64,000 bases of DNA from Sinanaerobacter sp. ZZT-01 (GCF_035621135.1 NZ_CP141728.1:2046001-2110000), one strand, 5' to 3'; positions 42,008-50,815 are shown, counted from the stretch's first letter. Translations and numbers: made by a program. Notes: generated from the letters alone by a model not told the origin.

Positions 42008-42035
42008 GTCGCTCACCGCAGGGAGAGCGTGGACT
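42008..42035 (+). repeat. Degenerate CRISPR repeat
   Basis: GTCGCTCACCGCAGGGAGAG followed by CGTGGACT matches the CRISPR repeat with several changes. It lies 108 bp after array 1 and suggests that the array was once longer. Confidence 0.6.
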
Positions 42036-42090
42036 TATATAGAGGCTGATTATTCGCAGTCTCTGGTATAAGTCAAAGGAGGAATGCCAC

Positions 42091-42563
42091 ATGATTTATA
42101 GAAAGCAATACATGGATAAAATTGTTCGTTTATTGACACCCCATTTGTTAAAATATTGACGGGTGTACGTCGGTGTGGGAAATCCACGATTTTATTGATG
42201 CTGCAGGAAGAGTTAAAAAAGGGAGGTGTCTTGCCGGAGCAAGTTCTTTCCTATAAATTTGACAGCTTGCGTTATGAAGAAATAGATACTGCTTCTAAGT
42301 TGTACAAAGAAATAGAGAAAAAGATTATTTCGGAGGCGAGGACTTATTTATTTTTAGATGAAGTACAAGAAGTAAAAGATTGGGAGAAGGCGATCAACTC
42401 ATTTATGATGGATTTTAATGTAGACATTTTTGTCACGTGTTCAAATTCCAGAATGATGTCCTCAGAAATTTCCACTTATTTGACAGATGAATTTGCAGGA
42501 GGCAATTATGAAGGAATCAAAACGATGCATGTGGCAGATTTTCTCTTGAGTCAAGAATATTAA
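42091..42563 (+). pseudogene. Broken AAA (AAA_14/DUF4143-type) ATPase
   Basis: ATG at 42091 follows AAAGGAGG and begins the usual MIYRKQYMDKIVRLL. A one-base loss near 42135 shifts the frame into TGVRRCGKSTILLMLQEEL, the Walker A region. Walker B (YLFLDEVQEVKDWEKAI) and a NSRMMSSEISTYL sensor follow. The protein then jumps to a C-terminal tail (GGNYEGIKTMHVADFLL), missing about 200 residues. The full family length is about 400. It is a relic with both a frameshift and an internal deletion. Confidence 0.8.
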
Positions 42564-42587
42564 GATGTCGGGAAACCAGTGACATTG

Positions 42588-42734
42588 ATGATAGCAGATT
42601 ATAAATACAAATCGGGTCGCGAATTGCATAGTCTTGCCATTAATGTACTTGCTATCAATGTGCCGCAAAGTGGAGCAGCAGTTTACACGTATGATGAAGA
42701 TCGCAATAAAAAGTGGAGACAAGCCAAACGATAA
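42588..42734 (+). pseudogene. Small coding remnant of unknown origin
   Basis: A 48-codon frame reads MIADYKYKSGRELHSLAINV and ends AVYTYDEDRNKKWRQAKR. It has no good ribosome site. It looks like the tail of a larger gene left beside the broken ATPase. The family was not recognised; toxin or mobilisation-protein ends look similar but this is not proof. Confidence 0.3.
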
Positions 42735-42889
42735 CACATCTGTATACAGCAGCGATCGGAACGGTATACATTACAAGAATATCGTCTAAAATATAAGCAG
42801 AATGAAGAATAGCCGAAATTGACATTGATTGCTCGTCTTGTATCGGTTATAATATATTATGTAAACATTTTAGACGAAAGGGTGATTTT

Positions 42890-44119
42890 ATGAATTATAT
42901 ACACAGGGCAATGGAGGATACCTTTCTCCGTCTTTCCAAAGAGTTCCCTGCTTTGTTACTCACCGGCCCGAGGCAAGTCGGTAAAACAACGATGTTGCAA
43001 AGACTAGCTGCAGAGGAGAACTTAGATCGGGAATATGTTACACTGGACGATTTGACTGAGCGACAAATGGCGAAGAATGATCCAAAGATGTTTCTGGAAA
43101 TTCATAAGCCTCCAGTTTTTATCGACGAGGTACAATATGCACCGGAGCTATTCACCTATATTAAAATACATGTTGATCAGAATCACCGCGCCGGTGATTT
43201 TTGGTTGACAGGCTCACAGGTCTTTAAACTGATGGATGGAATCCAGGAATCACTGGCCGGACGTGTCTGCCTACTGCATATGTCTCCGCTGTCACAGGCT
43301 GAAGTTTGCGGTGTTGTTTCAGTGCCCTTTGTGTTGGATTTGGAGCATTTGTCACAGCGGGTAAAGGAAAGGAATCCTGTTGATACGCCTGCACTTTATA
43401 AACGTATTTTCAGAGGGGGGATGCCTGCTCTTATCAGTGGGAAATACAGTGATTACCGAGCGCTTTATTCTAGCTATATCAGTACCTACATTGACCGTGA
43501 TGTAAAAGAGATATCCGGTTCGATTGATTCTCTTAAATTTATGGATTTCATTACATCAGCTGCCGCTTTGTGCGGGCAAATGGTGAATTATAAGACCATT
43601 TCTGATGCTTCTGGGATTGACCAGGTTACTGCGAAGAAATGGCTTGGAATTTTAGAACGGCTTGGAATTGTGTTTTATCTCCATCCGTATTCTAACAATA
43701 TGCTTAAGCGGATGGTGACGAAACCAAAGTTGTATTTCTATGACTGTGGTTTGGTAGCATATTTGACCAAATGGAGCGATAGCGATACCCTAATGAATGG
43801 TGCTATGAGTGGCGCGATTCTTGAAAATTTTGTAGTGTCAGAGATTCTCAAGAGCTATCAGAATTGTGGACGGGAAGCGTTTATTTATTATTATCGGGAT
43901 AAGGATACGAAAGAGATCGACATTTTGCTGGAAGATAGCGGTAAGCTATACCCTATGGAAATTAAGAAGACAGCTACGCCACAGAGCCAGCTTACGCGTG
44001 TGTTTAGCGTGATTGATAAAGCTTCCCTAGGGCGCGGGATTGGAGCCGTTCTTTGTACCACCGACCGACTTTCAGCATTCGATCGCCAAAATTTGATTGT
44101 TCCTATTTGGGGAATATAA
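42890..44119 (+). CDS. AAA ATPase with DUF4143 domain
   Basis: The product has 409 residues. Walker A is LTGPRQVGKTTML (about 25-37), Walker B is PVFIDEVQYAPELF, and sensor 1 is WLTGSQVF. A winged-helix/DUF4143 C-terminal half follows, with RGGMPALISGKYSDYRALY and the nuclease-like strand KEIDILLEDSGKLYPMEIKK. Such proteins are common, often species-expanded, orphan ATPases with a PD-(D/E)xK-like end, suspected of DNA handling or defence. It is intact, unlike its relative at 42091. It stands between CRISPR arrays 1 and 2, where cas genes might be expected. Confidence 0.9.
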   Translation: MNYIHRAMEDTFLRLSKEFPALLLTGPRQVGKTTMLQRLAAEENLDREYVTLDDLTERQMAKNDPKMFLEIHKPPVFIDEVQYAPELFTYIKIHVDQNHRAGDFWLTGSQVFKLMDGIQESLAGRVCLLHMSPLSQAEVCGVVSVPFVLDLEHLSQRVKERNPVDTPALYKRIFRGGMPALISGKYSDYRALYSSYISTYIDRDVKEISGSIDSLKFMDFITSAAALCGQMVNYKTISDASGIDQVTAKKWLGILERLGIVFYLHPYSNNMLKRMVTKPKLYFYDCGLVAYLTKWSDSDTLMNGAMSGAILENFVVSEILKSYQNCGREAFIYYYRDKDTKEIDILLEDSGKLYPMEIKKTATPQSQLTRVFSVIDKASLGRGIGAVLCTTDRLSAFDRQNLIVPIWGI

Positions 44120-44248
44120 TAAGGTTGAAAGGATATCAACCTACAGTCCATGTGCTATTTTGCAGATGGAAAGAAGTAAAAGCAAAATTCTGGCACGGAT
44201 GTACGAATTGTTGTAGTCCCACCGTAAGGCAAATCAACTTCTATCTAC

Positions 44249-44421
44249 CATGCTAAAAATATGGTGCGAATGCCAAGCTAACAGAAAATCCCGGGAGATT
44301 CGCACCAAGATTAAATGTAAAAGAATACTTATAATTAAAAATAAGGTAGAAAATTACTGGAATATACATGTTAAAGATGGATTAATTGTAATATATAAGC
44401 ATGATTTTGCCTTATTTTGCA
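44249..44421 (+). repeat. Full CRISPR leader of array 2
   Basis: This 173-bp AT-rich leader is almost identical to the one at 46686-46858; one base differs around 44346. Its outer end carries a perfect inverted repeat GGTGCGAAT/ATTCGCACC separated by 26 bp. The sequence directly before the first repeat is CTTATTTTGCA. Short frames that cross into the array here are not genes. Confidence 0.85.
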
Positions 44422-45338
44422 GTCGCTCTCCGCAAGGAGGGCGTGGATTGAAATTTCCATCTGCTCACCCTCGTTTCTGCTTTAGGATAGTCGCTCTCCG
44501 CAAGGAGGGCGTGGATTGAAATAGGTAGAACATAGTAGTTCATGTGACCTACGAAAGAGTCGCTCTCCGCAAGGAGGGCGTGGATTGAAATACTTTGAAC
44601 GCCGCGTTTTCGCGCTCTGATTCAGGTCGCTCTCCGCAAGGAGGGCGTGGATTGAAATATAATTGCTATAACCGCATTTATAGGGGCTTTTACAAGTCGC
44701 TCTCCGCAAGGAGGGCGTGGATTGAAATAAATCGGTATCCTGCCTAATTTAAAAGGCTTTGGTCGCTCTCCGCAAGGAGGGCGTGGATTGAAATCAGTAA
44801 GGGTGCAAGTTAAATAAACCAGTTTAAAAGTCGCTCTCCGCAAGGAGGGCGTGGATTGAAATCTGTCTGCGTTTGTTGTCCTCTTCGGCGGCGGCGTGTC
44901 GCTCTCCGCAAGGAGGGCGTGGATTGAAATCTAAACATGGAAAAGGGAAAAGTATAGAACAGTTGTCGCTCTCCGCAAGGAGGGCGTGGATTGAAATGTT
45001 ACTAATTTTATTGTCTCGTAAATATCGGGTATAGTCGCTCTCCGCAAGGAGGGCGTGGATTGAAATGCTAAGCATCCAAGGCAATCCATATGAATTCCAG
45101 TGTCGCTCTCCGCAAGGAGGGCGTGGATTGAAATTGATTTTTTTTATTGATGGCATTTTAAGCCTCCTATAGTCGCTCTCCGCAAGGAGGGCGTGGATTG
45201 AAATATGATAAAGCAACCTGACAAAGATAAGTCGATATGGTCGCTCTCCGCAAGGAGGGCGTGGATTGAAATAATGTTACGGTTTTAAGCATTTGCAATT
45301 GTGATGTCGCTCTCCGTAAGGAGGGCGTGGATTGAAAT
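44422..45338 (+). CRISPR. CRISPR array 2, 14 repeats, 13 spacers
   Basis: Repeats of 33 nt start at 44422, 44490, 44559, 44626, 44696, 44762, 44830, 44898, 44965, 45034, 45102, 45172, 45240 and 45306. Spacers are 33-37 nt. Thirteen copies have CGCAAG; the leader-distal last one has CGTAAG. The repeat type looks I-C. The orderly lengths and intact leader suggest a working array served by cas genes elsewhere in the genome. Apparent proteins on either strand are repeat translations. Confidence 0.98.
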
Positions 45339-45339
45339 T

Positions 45340-45390
45340 TCAATTAAGATAATCTTGAGAAGTCCTTTGATAAACTAAAGCTATTGGCAT
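45340..45390 (-). pseudogene. Truncated gene start abutting array 2
   Basis: On the minus strand an AGGAGGCTATTTTT site precedes MPIALVYQRTSQDYLN and a stop only 2 bp outside the last repeat. A TGGTAAAAT -10-like box lies about 25 bp further upstream. This looks like the promoter, ribosome site and first codons of a gene whose remainder has been replaced by the array. The rest of 45391-45538 shows no gene. Confidence 0.35.
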
Positions 45391-45538
45391 AAAAATAGCC
45401 TCCTATGATAATTGATTTTACCATAGAAGGCGATCGCTTCTTATTATTTACAGGCTTTTTTTCATAGTCGGGGGGTGCGGACATAAAGTTGGACTTCAAT
45501 AGGATTCCGAAAGGAGTCTCTGATATATTCATAAACTT

Positions 45539-46255
45539 TTAATAAAAGTTATTATAGGTTGTCCCGTCTTCTAATGATATTCCTTTATATTCGCTTAATT
45601 CACTTACTGTTACGAGCTGATATCCTCTCTTTATCAATTCAGGGATAACATATTCAGCTGCATCAGCAGTACTTTCATATATATCATGCATAAGTACAAT
45701 ATCACCATCTTTTACATTTTTAAGAATGGTGTCACATATTATTTCAGCATCTCTATTTTCCCAATCCAGCGTATCAAGTGACCATAGAATGACAGGCATA
45801 TCAATTTGTTGGCTTGTGTCTTCATCTATATAGCCATAAGGAGCTCTCATTATTTGAGAAGTAGTACCGGTGGCATTTTGTATAATTTGCTGGGTTGTAT
45901 TTATTTGATAGCTTATTTCTTCATCAGTGAGACTAGTAAGATCTTGATGATTTAAAGTGTGATTACCAATTTCATTTCCGTTTTCTATCATACGTGCTAA
46001 AAGGTCCTGATTCTCTTCAGCTTCAGTTCCTAAGACAAAGAAAGTTGCATTCACATTATTTTCTTCTAATACATCAAGTATTCTCGAAGTATAGCATGTG
46101 GAAGGGCCATCATCGAATGTCAATGCTATCATTGGTTTGTCAGGATCAATTTCCTGCTTTGTTTCGCATTCGGATGTTGCAAAAGCAGTATAAGGAACGA
46201 TTGTAACAATAAGGAATAATAGAAGAATCGAAATGATTCGTTTTGATTTTATCAT
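45539..46255 (-). CDS. Secreted polysaccharide deacetylase (NodB domain)
   Basis: The product has 238 residues. A signal peptide (IISILLLFLIVTIVPYTAFA) is followed by the five NodB motifs: TFDDGPS, HTLNHQDL (H-x3-H metal site), RAPYG, a W in VILWSLDTLDW, and LMHD. These are carbohydrate esterase family 4 metal-dependent enzymes that remove acetyl groups from peptidoglycan or chitin-like glycans. It stands alone between two CRISPR arrays, with a ribosome site AGAGAGG. The wall is its likely target. Confidence 0.95.
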   Translation of the reverse strand: MIKSKRIISILLLFLIVTIVPYTAFATSECETKQEIDPDKPMIALTFDDGPSTCYTSRILDVLEENNVNATFFVLGTEAEENQDLLARMIENGNEIGNHTLNHQDLTSLTDEEISYQINTTQQIIQNATGTTSQIMRAPYGYIDEDTSQQIDMPVILWSLDTLDWENRDAEIICDTILKNVKDGDIVLMHDIYESTADAAEYVIPELIKRGYQLVTVSELSEYKGISLEDGTTYNNFY

Positions 46256-46685
46256 TATGCTTAACCTCTCTAAGTATTTTTATATGAAATTATATCATAT
46301 CTACATTTTAATCATAACAATTTATTTTAAAGGGAATATGAAACATGCATGTTATTTGTGTGTTAATATATTTCATACTTTCTTTATAATAATACCATTC
46401 TTATGTATTTTATATTTATATGGAATAAAAGTATGCTGGATGTAATGCTATAATGAAAAATAAAAATCAATCAATTTAAAGAATTTTATTATATAGAATG
46501 ATAGATTTTATTATTCGTTTTTAGAATATAGGAGATGTTAACTATAACTAACTCAACTTTTCCACTCTCGGGAAAGTCAATATGAATCTGCTACTCAGTA
46601 TAGAAAAAATTCCTGTTTTTTGTTATAATATAAATGATTAAACCCACAAATACCAAAGAAACGAATACACGTATAAAGATGCTCT
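46256..46685. other. Gene-free AT-rich region before array 3 leader
   Basis: The region is very AT-rich. A 35-codon hydrophobic frame at 46338-46445 has an AAAGGGAAT site but little else to support it. The deacetylase promoter should lie at the left end. No RNA element was recognised. Confidence 0.5.
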
Positions 46686-46858
46686 CATGCTAAAAATATG
46701 GTGCGAATGCCAAGCTAACAGAAAATCCCGGGAGATTCGCACCAAGATTAAATGTAAAAGAATACTTATAATTAAAAATAAGGTAAAAAATTACTGGAAT
46801 ATACATGTTAAAGATGGATTAATTGTAATATATAAGCATGATTTTGCCTTATTTTGCA
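46686..46858 (+). repeat. Full CRISPR leader of array 3
   Basis: This is a 173-bp near-identical copy of the leader at 44249-44421, including the GGTGCGAAT/ATTCGCACC inverted repeat and CTTATTTTGCA at the junction. The two long copies point to duplication of a leader-repeat unit within about 2.4 kb. Confidence 0.85.
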
Positions 46859-47418
46859 GTCGCTCTCCGTAAGGAGGGCGTGGATTGAAATCGAATAGCG
46901 AATGTGTGTATCAAATACGGGGTATTGTCGCTCTCCGTAAGGAGGGCGTGGATTGAAATTTGATGATGAAGCGGGCTTGTTTATCCTCTATGTGTCGCTC
47001 TCCGTAAGGAGGGCGTGGATTGAAATTCTGTTGCAGTGGACCGTAGATTTGGTGAAGAAACAGTCGCTCTCCGTAAGGAGGGCGTGGATTGAAATATCTT
47101 GTCTGTATAGTATCATACACACGATACTATGGTCGCTCTCCGCAAGGAGGGCGTGGATTGAAATCTGCCTTAAAGTCAATATAAAAGGCTTTCCGGCAAA
47201 GTCGCTCTCCGCAAGGAGGGCGTGGATTGAAATCGAGTCTGCTGATGAAGTAAAGAACAAACTATCAGAGTCGCTCTCCGCAAGGAGGGCGTGGATTGAA
47301 ATATCGTCTGGCACAAAAACGATTACCGTGAATTACAGTCGCTCTCCGTAAGGAGGGCGTGGATTGAAATGGTAAACTCTTGCAATGCTTTCGCCGTTGC
47401 TTGTGGGTCGCTCTCCGC
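46859..47418 (+). CRISPR. CRISPR array 3, 8 full repeats and a truncated ninth
   Basis: Full 33-nt repeats start at 46859, 46927, 46994, 47063, 47132, 47201, 47270 and 47338, with 34-36-nt spacers. At 47407 only GTCGCTCTCCGC remains before unrelated sequence. Copies 1-4 and 8 have CGTAAG, copies 5-7 CGCAAG. The repeat family is the same as arrays 1 and 2. The block pattern of the variant base suggests past recombination with another array. Confidence 0.97.
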
Positions 47419-47586
47419 TGATGCAGCTCAAAGGAGTTTATAAAAAATTCAAAAGACTTTAAGTAAAAATAGGCTAAGCGTTTAAATCAAGAATATTAGG
47501 ATTATAATTTAAAGAGAGCAGAATTCATTCGTGTAGTTAGGCTAGAACACCGTTCTATTAGAATGATACATAAAAGGGTAGGGATT

Positions 47587-48069
47587 ATGATACAAGAGAT
47601 TACGGATTTGTTATCAACAGAAATTACGGTACTGCTTACAGCGATGCTTCCGGTGATTGAATTGCGTGGGGCCATTCCTGTCGGCATTTCACTTGGGATG
47701 TCACCGACTCATGCATTCATTATCAGTTTTATTGGGAGTATGATACCGGTGCCTTTTATTTTATTCACTATTCGTCCGCTTTTCAATTGGCTAAGGCAGA
47801 CAAACTTATTTCGGAATCTGATTCGACGAATAACAGAGAAATCTTTGAATAAAAGTGGAAGAATACAAAAATACGGGGTTTGGGGACTTTTTCTTTTTGT
47901 AGCCATTCCGCTTCCCGGAACCGGTGTTTGGAGTGGGAGTTTAGCAGCGGCCTTACTGAATCTTCGATTTAAGTGGGCATTCCCTGCTATATTGATTGGA
48001 AATCTCATTGCAGGATTATTGATTACGGGATTGAGTCACAGTATATTAAGCGTAACGGCAAATTTTTAA
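47587..48069 (+). CDS. Small-multidrug-export-type membrane protein (COG2426-like)
   Basis: The product has 160 residues. ATG at 47587 follows AGGGATT. It has about four spans, with the family block MLPVIELRGAIPVGISLGMS and FLFVAIPLPGTGVWSGSLAA. The P-x-E-x-R-G-A-I-P and PLPGTGxWSG motifs are those of the DedA-like putative small multidrug export family. The actual substrate has not been shown for this group. It is followed 27 bp later by the nucleotidyltransferase. Confidence 0.85.
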   Translation: MIQEITDLLSTEITVLLTAMLPVIELRGAIPVGISLGMSPTHAFIISFIGSMIPVPFILFTIRPLFNWLRQTNLFRNLIRRITEKSLNKSGRIQKYGVWGLFLFVAIPLPGTGVWSGSLAAALLNLRFKWAFPAILIGNLIAGLLITGLSHSILSVTANF

Positions 48070-48096
48070 AGAAAGAGCAGAAAGGGGAGCAAGATT

Positions 48097-49041
48097 ATGA
48101 GAACCACGCTGGTTATTATGGCAGCAGGCATAGGAAGTCGTTTTGGAGGTGGAATCAAACAACTTGAACCGGTTGGTCCAAATGGCGAAATTATTATGGA
48201 TTATTCCATATATGATGCATTGGAAGCAGGCTTTGATAAAGTTGTTTTTATTATACGAAAGGACTTGGAAAAAGATTTTAAAGAAATCATTGGAAACCGC
48301 ATTGAAAAAATTTGTGAAGTTGCTTATGCGTTTCAGGAATTGGATGATCTGCCAATTGGCTTTGCAAGACCTGAAGAGCGGACAAAACCTTGGGGGACAG
48401 GACAAGCAGTTTTAGCTTGTAAGGGAATCGTAAATGAGCCGTTTGTCGTTATAAATGCAGATGACTATTATGGAAAAGAGGCATATAAAAAAGTTTATGA
48501 ATATTTGAATGGACCTTCTTTAAGAATGAAAGAAAATAAAAAAGCAGAGTACTGCATGGCAGGTTTTATTCTAAAAAATACTTTGAGTGATTACGGTGGA
48601 GTAACAAGAGGATTGTGCCGTGTGGATGAAAATTTTTATTTAAAAGATGTGACAGAAACACATAATATCGTAAAAGTAGTGAATGATGCGGATTTTTCCA
48701 TAAGTGCCGCAGTACGTACGGAAAATGGGAGGCTGGAAAAAATTGACTCAAGTGCTTATGTTTCTATGAATATGTGGGGATTGACACCCGATTTTTTTGA
48801 GGTGCTGGAAAACGGATTTTGCGAATTTTTAGAAAAGCGAGAAGAAGATGATCTCAAATCCGAATATTTACTGCCGACAATTATAGATAAGCTTTTAAAA
48901 GAAGAAAAAGCAAAGGTCAAGCTATTGGAGACAAAAGATAAATGGTTTGGCGTTACTTATAAAGAAGATAAAGAAGCCGTGATCACATCGTTTAAAAAGC
49001 TGATTGCTGCTGGTGTATATGGAGAAGGATTATTCAGATGA
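48097..49041 (+). CDS. Nucleotidyltransferase (sugar-1-phosphate type)
   Basis: The product has 314 residues. The N-terminal MAAGIGSRFGGGIKQLEPVG is the NTP-binding loop of nucleotidyltransferases, and NADDYYG supplies the metal-binding aspartate. The remainder follows the NTP_transferase fold with insertions (KPWGTGQAVLAC, DYGGVTRG). It probably activates a sugar or alcohol phosphate with a nucleotide; the exact substrate is unclear. It overlaps VanZ by 4 bp, which hints at an envelope role. Confidence 0.88.
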   Translation: MRTTLVIMAAGIGSRFGGGIKQLEPVGPNGEIIMDYSIYDALEAGFDKVVFIIRKDLEKDFKEIIGNRIEKICEVAYAFQELDDLPIGFARPEERTKPWGTGQAVLACKGIVNEPFVVINADDYYGKEAYKKVYEYLNGPSLRMKENKKAEYCMAGFILKNTLSDYGGVTRGLCRVDENFYLKDVTETHNIVKVVNDADFSISAAVRTENGRLEKIDSSAYVSMNMWGLTPDFFEVLENGFCEFLEKREEDDLKSEYLLPTIIDKLLKEEKAKVKLLETKDKWFGVTYKEDKEAVITSFKKLIAAGVYGEGLFR

Positions 49042-49553
49042 ATAAGAAGAAGACAATAGTAATCGGGCTTGTTTGTCTATGGATGTTTTTAATCTTTAAT
49101 TTTTCTTCACAGCCGGCTGAACAGACAAATCAGCTGAGCTTAAAAATTACACAAAAAATTATAGATATGAACCTTCTTGTTTTACCGGATAAAGTTGATC
49201 CCGATGTTTATTTATTGCTTGCAAATAGATGGATTAGAAAGGCAGCTCATTTTTTTCTTTTCATGATACTGGGATTCTTAATCTCGCAAGTACTAAATGT
49301 ATGGGTTAAGAATCGCTTCTATACATCAATTGTTTCACTGATAATTTCTGCTGTATACGCAGTGAGTGATGAATATCATCAGATGCTTGTTCCAGGAAGA
49401 AATGCGGCATGGAAGGATGTATTCATTGATACAACAGGTGCAGTTTTAGGAATCTTGCTCAGCCTCCTAATCATTCAAGTTTTTAAGAAAAGGAAATTGG
49501 AATTGTCGGGACATTATGGAGGGAGTCATGGAAATATACGGCACAAACAGTGA
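49038..49553 (+). CDS. VanZ-family protein
   Basis: The product has 171 residues with four spans. It shows the family pattern IFNFSSQPAEQTNQLS, RKAAHFFLFMILGFL and SDEYHQMLVPGRNAAWKDV, followed by the FIDTTGAVLG span. VanZ-like proteins are common in Firmicutes, and some change susceptibility to glycopeptides, but most have no known role. It is coupled to the upstream nucleotidyltransferase by an ATGA overlap. Confidence 0.92.
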   Translation: MNKKKTIVIGLVCLWMFLIFNFSSQPAEQTNQLSLKITQKIIDMNLLVLPDKVDPDVYLLLANRWIRKAAHFFLFMILGFLISQVLNVWVKNRFYTSIVSLIISAVYAVSDEYHQMLVPGRNAAWKDVFIDTTGAVLGILLSLLIIQVFKKRKLELSGHYGGSHGNIRHKQ

Positions 49554-49641
49554 GCTCTTTTACTATTATTGGTATGGTGGATCTGGGCTTGCGGGCATCT
49601 GTTTATTCAGAATTTTAAAGTTGATTGATAAAAGCAAATAG
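49528..49641 (+). CDS. Small membrane peptide overlapping vanZ end
   Basis: A 37-codon frame starts at ATG 49528 after GGAGGGAGTC and reads MEIYGTNSELFYYYWYGGSG, then LAGICLFRILKLIDKSK. One short hydrophobic aromatic segment with a basic end suggests a membrane peptide. It overlaps the 3' end of vanZ in another frame and ends 10 bp before the terminator, so it would be in the same transcript. The strong ribosome site argues that it is translated. Confidence 0.5.
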   Translation: MEIYGTNSELFYYYWYGGSGLAGICLFRILKLIDKSK

Positions 49642-49650
49642 TATAAAAAA

Positions 49651-49696
49651 ACAAAGTCTTATGGCTGTGAAAGCAGTCATAAGACTTTGTTTTTTA
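49651..49696. terminator. Bidirectional terminator
   Basis: A stem of about 16 bp, outer arms ACAAAGTCTTATG and CATAAGACTTTGT (49651-49690), has A7 before and T6 after. It separates the VanZ operon from the convergent IclR gene. Confidence 0.88.
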
Positions 49697-49703
49697 TATA
49701 GGA

Positions 49704-50483
49704 CTATAACACGTATCCCTTCCAACCAAGTTCTTTTGAAATTTGGCGACTGTAAGTTAATAGCTGACCCTTAAATTTGTCGATAAAGTCATAAGTAACA
49801 CGCATGGCAGGGCCTGAAATGCTGATTGCACCGACTATGTTGTTTTTATAATCAAATATTGGTGCACCTACACATTGGATTCCATTTTCGTTTTCTTCTT
49901 CATCCAGTGCATATCCATCCATTTTTACTTTCTCTAATCGCTCAAGCAGTTCTTCATATACAGTAATTGTATGGGGTGTCTTTTTTTCAATATTACTTTT
50001 ATTCCATATTTCTTTAACCTTTGATTCAGGTAAAAAAGCCAGCATAGCTTTTCCTGCTGAAGTGCTGTACATGGGACTTTTGGCTCCAATCCGGGAATGC
50101 ATTCGGATATTGTTATCGGATTCGACTTTATCGATATAGACGATGTCCGAACCATCAGGAATGACGACATGCACAACTTCATTTGTTAATTGACTCAACA
50201 ATTCAAGGTAAGGTCTTGCAATCTTTGGTAAATCGATATTTTCGATCATCCGGCTTCCAATTTCAAACATTTTAAGACTTAAATGATAATGTTGTGTCTG
50301 CGCATTTTGGCTCACATAACCGTGATGGATTAATGTTAAAAGCAAACGATGAACTGTGCTTTTGTGCAAATCGATGGATTTACTGATTTCTGTCAATGCC
50401 AGTCCATCTGTGTGCGTGGACAGCAGCTCAAGTATATATATTGCGCGGTCAATTGACTGTACAGTATTTGTTTCTATTTTCAT
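49704..50483 (-). CDS. IclR-family transcriptional regulator (KdgR-like)
   Basis: The product has 259 residues; ATG at 50483 follows AAGGAGC, and an upstream extension has no ribosome site. The helix-turn-helix is LALTEISKSIDLHKSTVHRL. The effector-binding domain includes SPMYSTSAGKAMLAFLPE and NGIQCVGAPIFDYKNNIVGA, which is standard for IclR. It is divergent from the DAACS carrier. The identical palindromes TGAAAC-N3-GTTTCA before the carrier and before eda are its likely sites, with a 2-keto-3-deoxy sugar acid or a dicarboxylate as effector. Confidence 0.92.
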   Translation of the reverse strand: MKIETNTVQSIDRAIYILELLSTHTDGLALTEISKSIDLHKSTVHRLLLTLIHHGYVSQNAQTQHYHLSLKMFEIGSRMIENIDLPKIARPYLELLSQLTNEVVHVVIPDGSDIVYIDKVESDNNIRMHSRIGAKSPMYSTSAGKAMLAFLPESKVKEIWNKSNIEKKTPHTITVYEELLERLEKVKMDGYALDEEENENGIQCVGAPIFDYKNNIVGAISISGPAMRVTYDFIDKFKGQLLTYSRQISKELGWKGYVL

Positions 50484-50722
50484 TTTAAAGCTCCTTTGAG
50501 TAATTAGAATAAACTTAGTGATTATTATATCGGACATAATCTGCCATTTTGCTTTATATCGATCAATGCAATCAGTCGATTAAGATCAAATATTTTTGGC
50601 TTTGTTGCATCTTTTCTATATATTATAGCATCATTTTAAAAGACAAGGGCTATTAGATTGAAATATCTTGGTATTTTTATAAAAGAATGCTTGACTGAAA
50701 ATCAAATAAAATATAAAATAAA

Positions 50723-50737
50723 TGAAACACAGTTTCA
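50723..50737. promoter_or_regulatory. IclR/KdgR-type operator before carrier
   Basis: A perfect palindrome TGAAAC-ACA-GTTTCA lies 79 bp before the DAACS start, with a further GAGAAACA half-site at about 50742. The same arms occur at 55140-55154. Confidence 0.7.
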
Positions 50738-50815
50738 TAATGAGAAACATATGGATTATATTTATTAGTTAGCCCAAACGTTTGACATTAAATCATGAAA
50801 AAGGAGGCCTTATCT

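Noticed and set aside
42760-44119. AAA/DUF4143 ATPase as a Cas protein
   Set aside because: Domain layout is that of widespread orphan ATPases; no Cas motif and broken relatives are nearby.
44250-44519. Frame beginning MLKIWCECQANRKSREIRTK, also seen at 46687
   Set aside because: It is the duplicated CRISPR leader; identical frames occur only because the leader DNA is copied.
44482-45216. Minus-strand frames reading repeated NFNPRPPCGERL and ISIHALLAESD in arrays 2 and 3
   Set aside because: They are translations of the CRISPR repeat in different frames, with spacers between; no ribosome site and no real protein.
46953-47351. Plus-strand 132-codon frame with recurring SLSVRRAWIEI
   Set aside because: This is CRISPR repeat sequence read through array 3.
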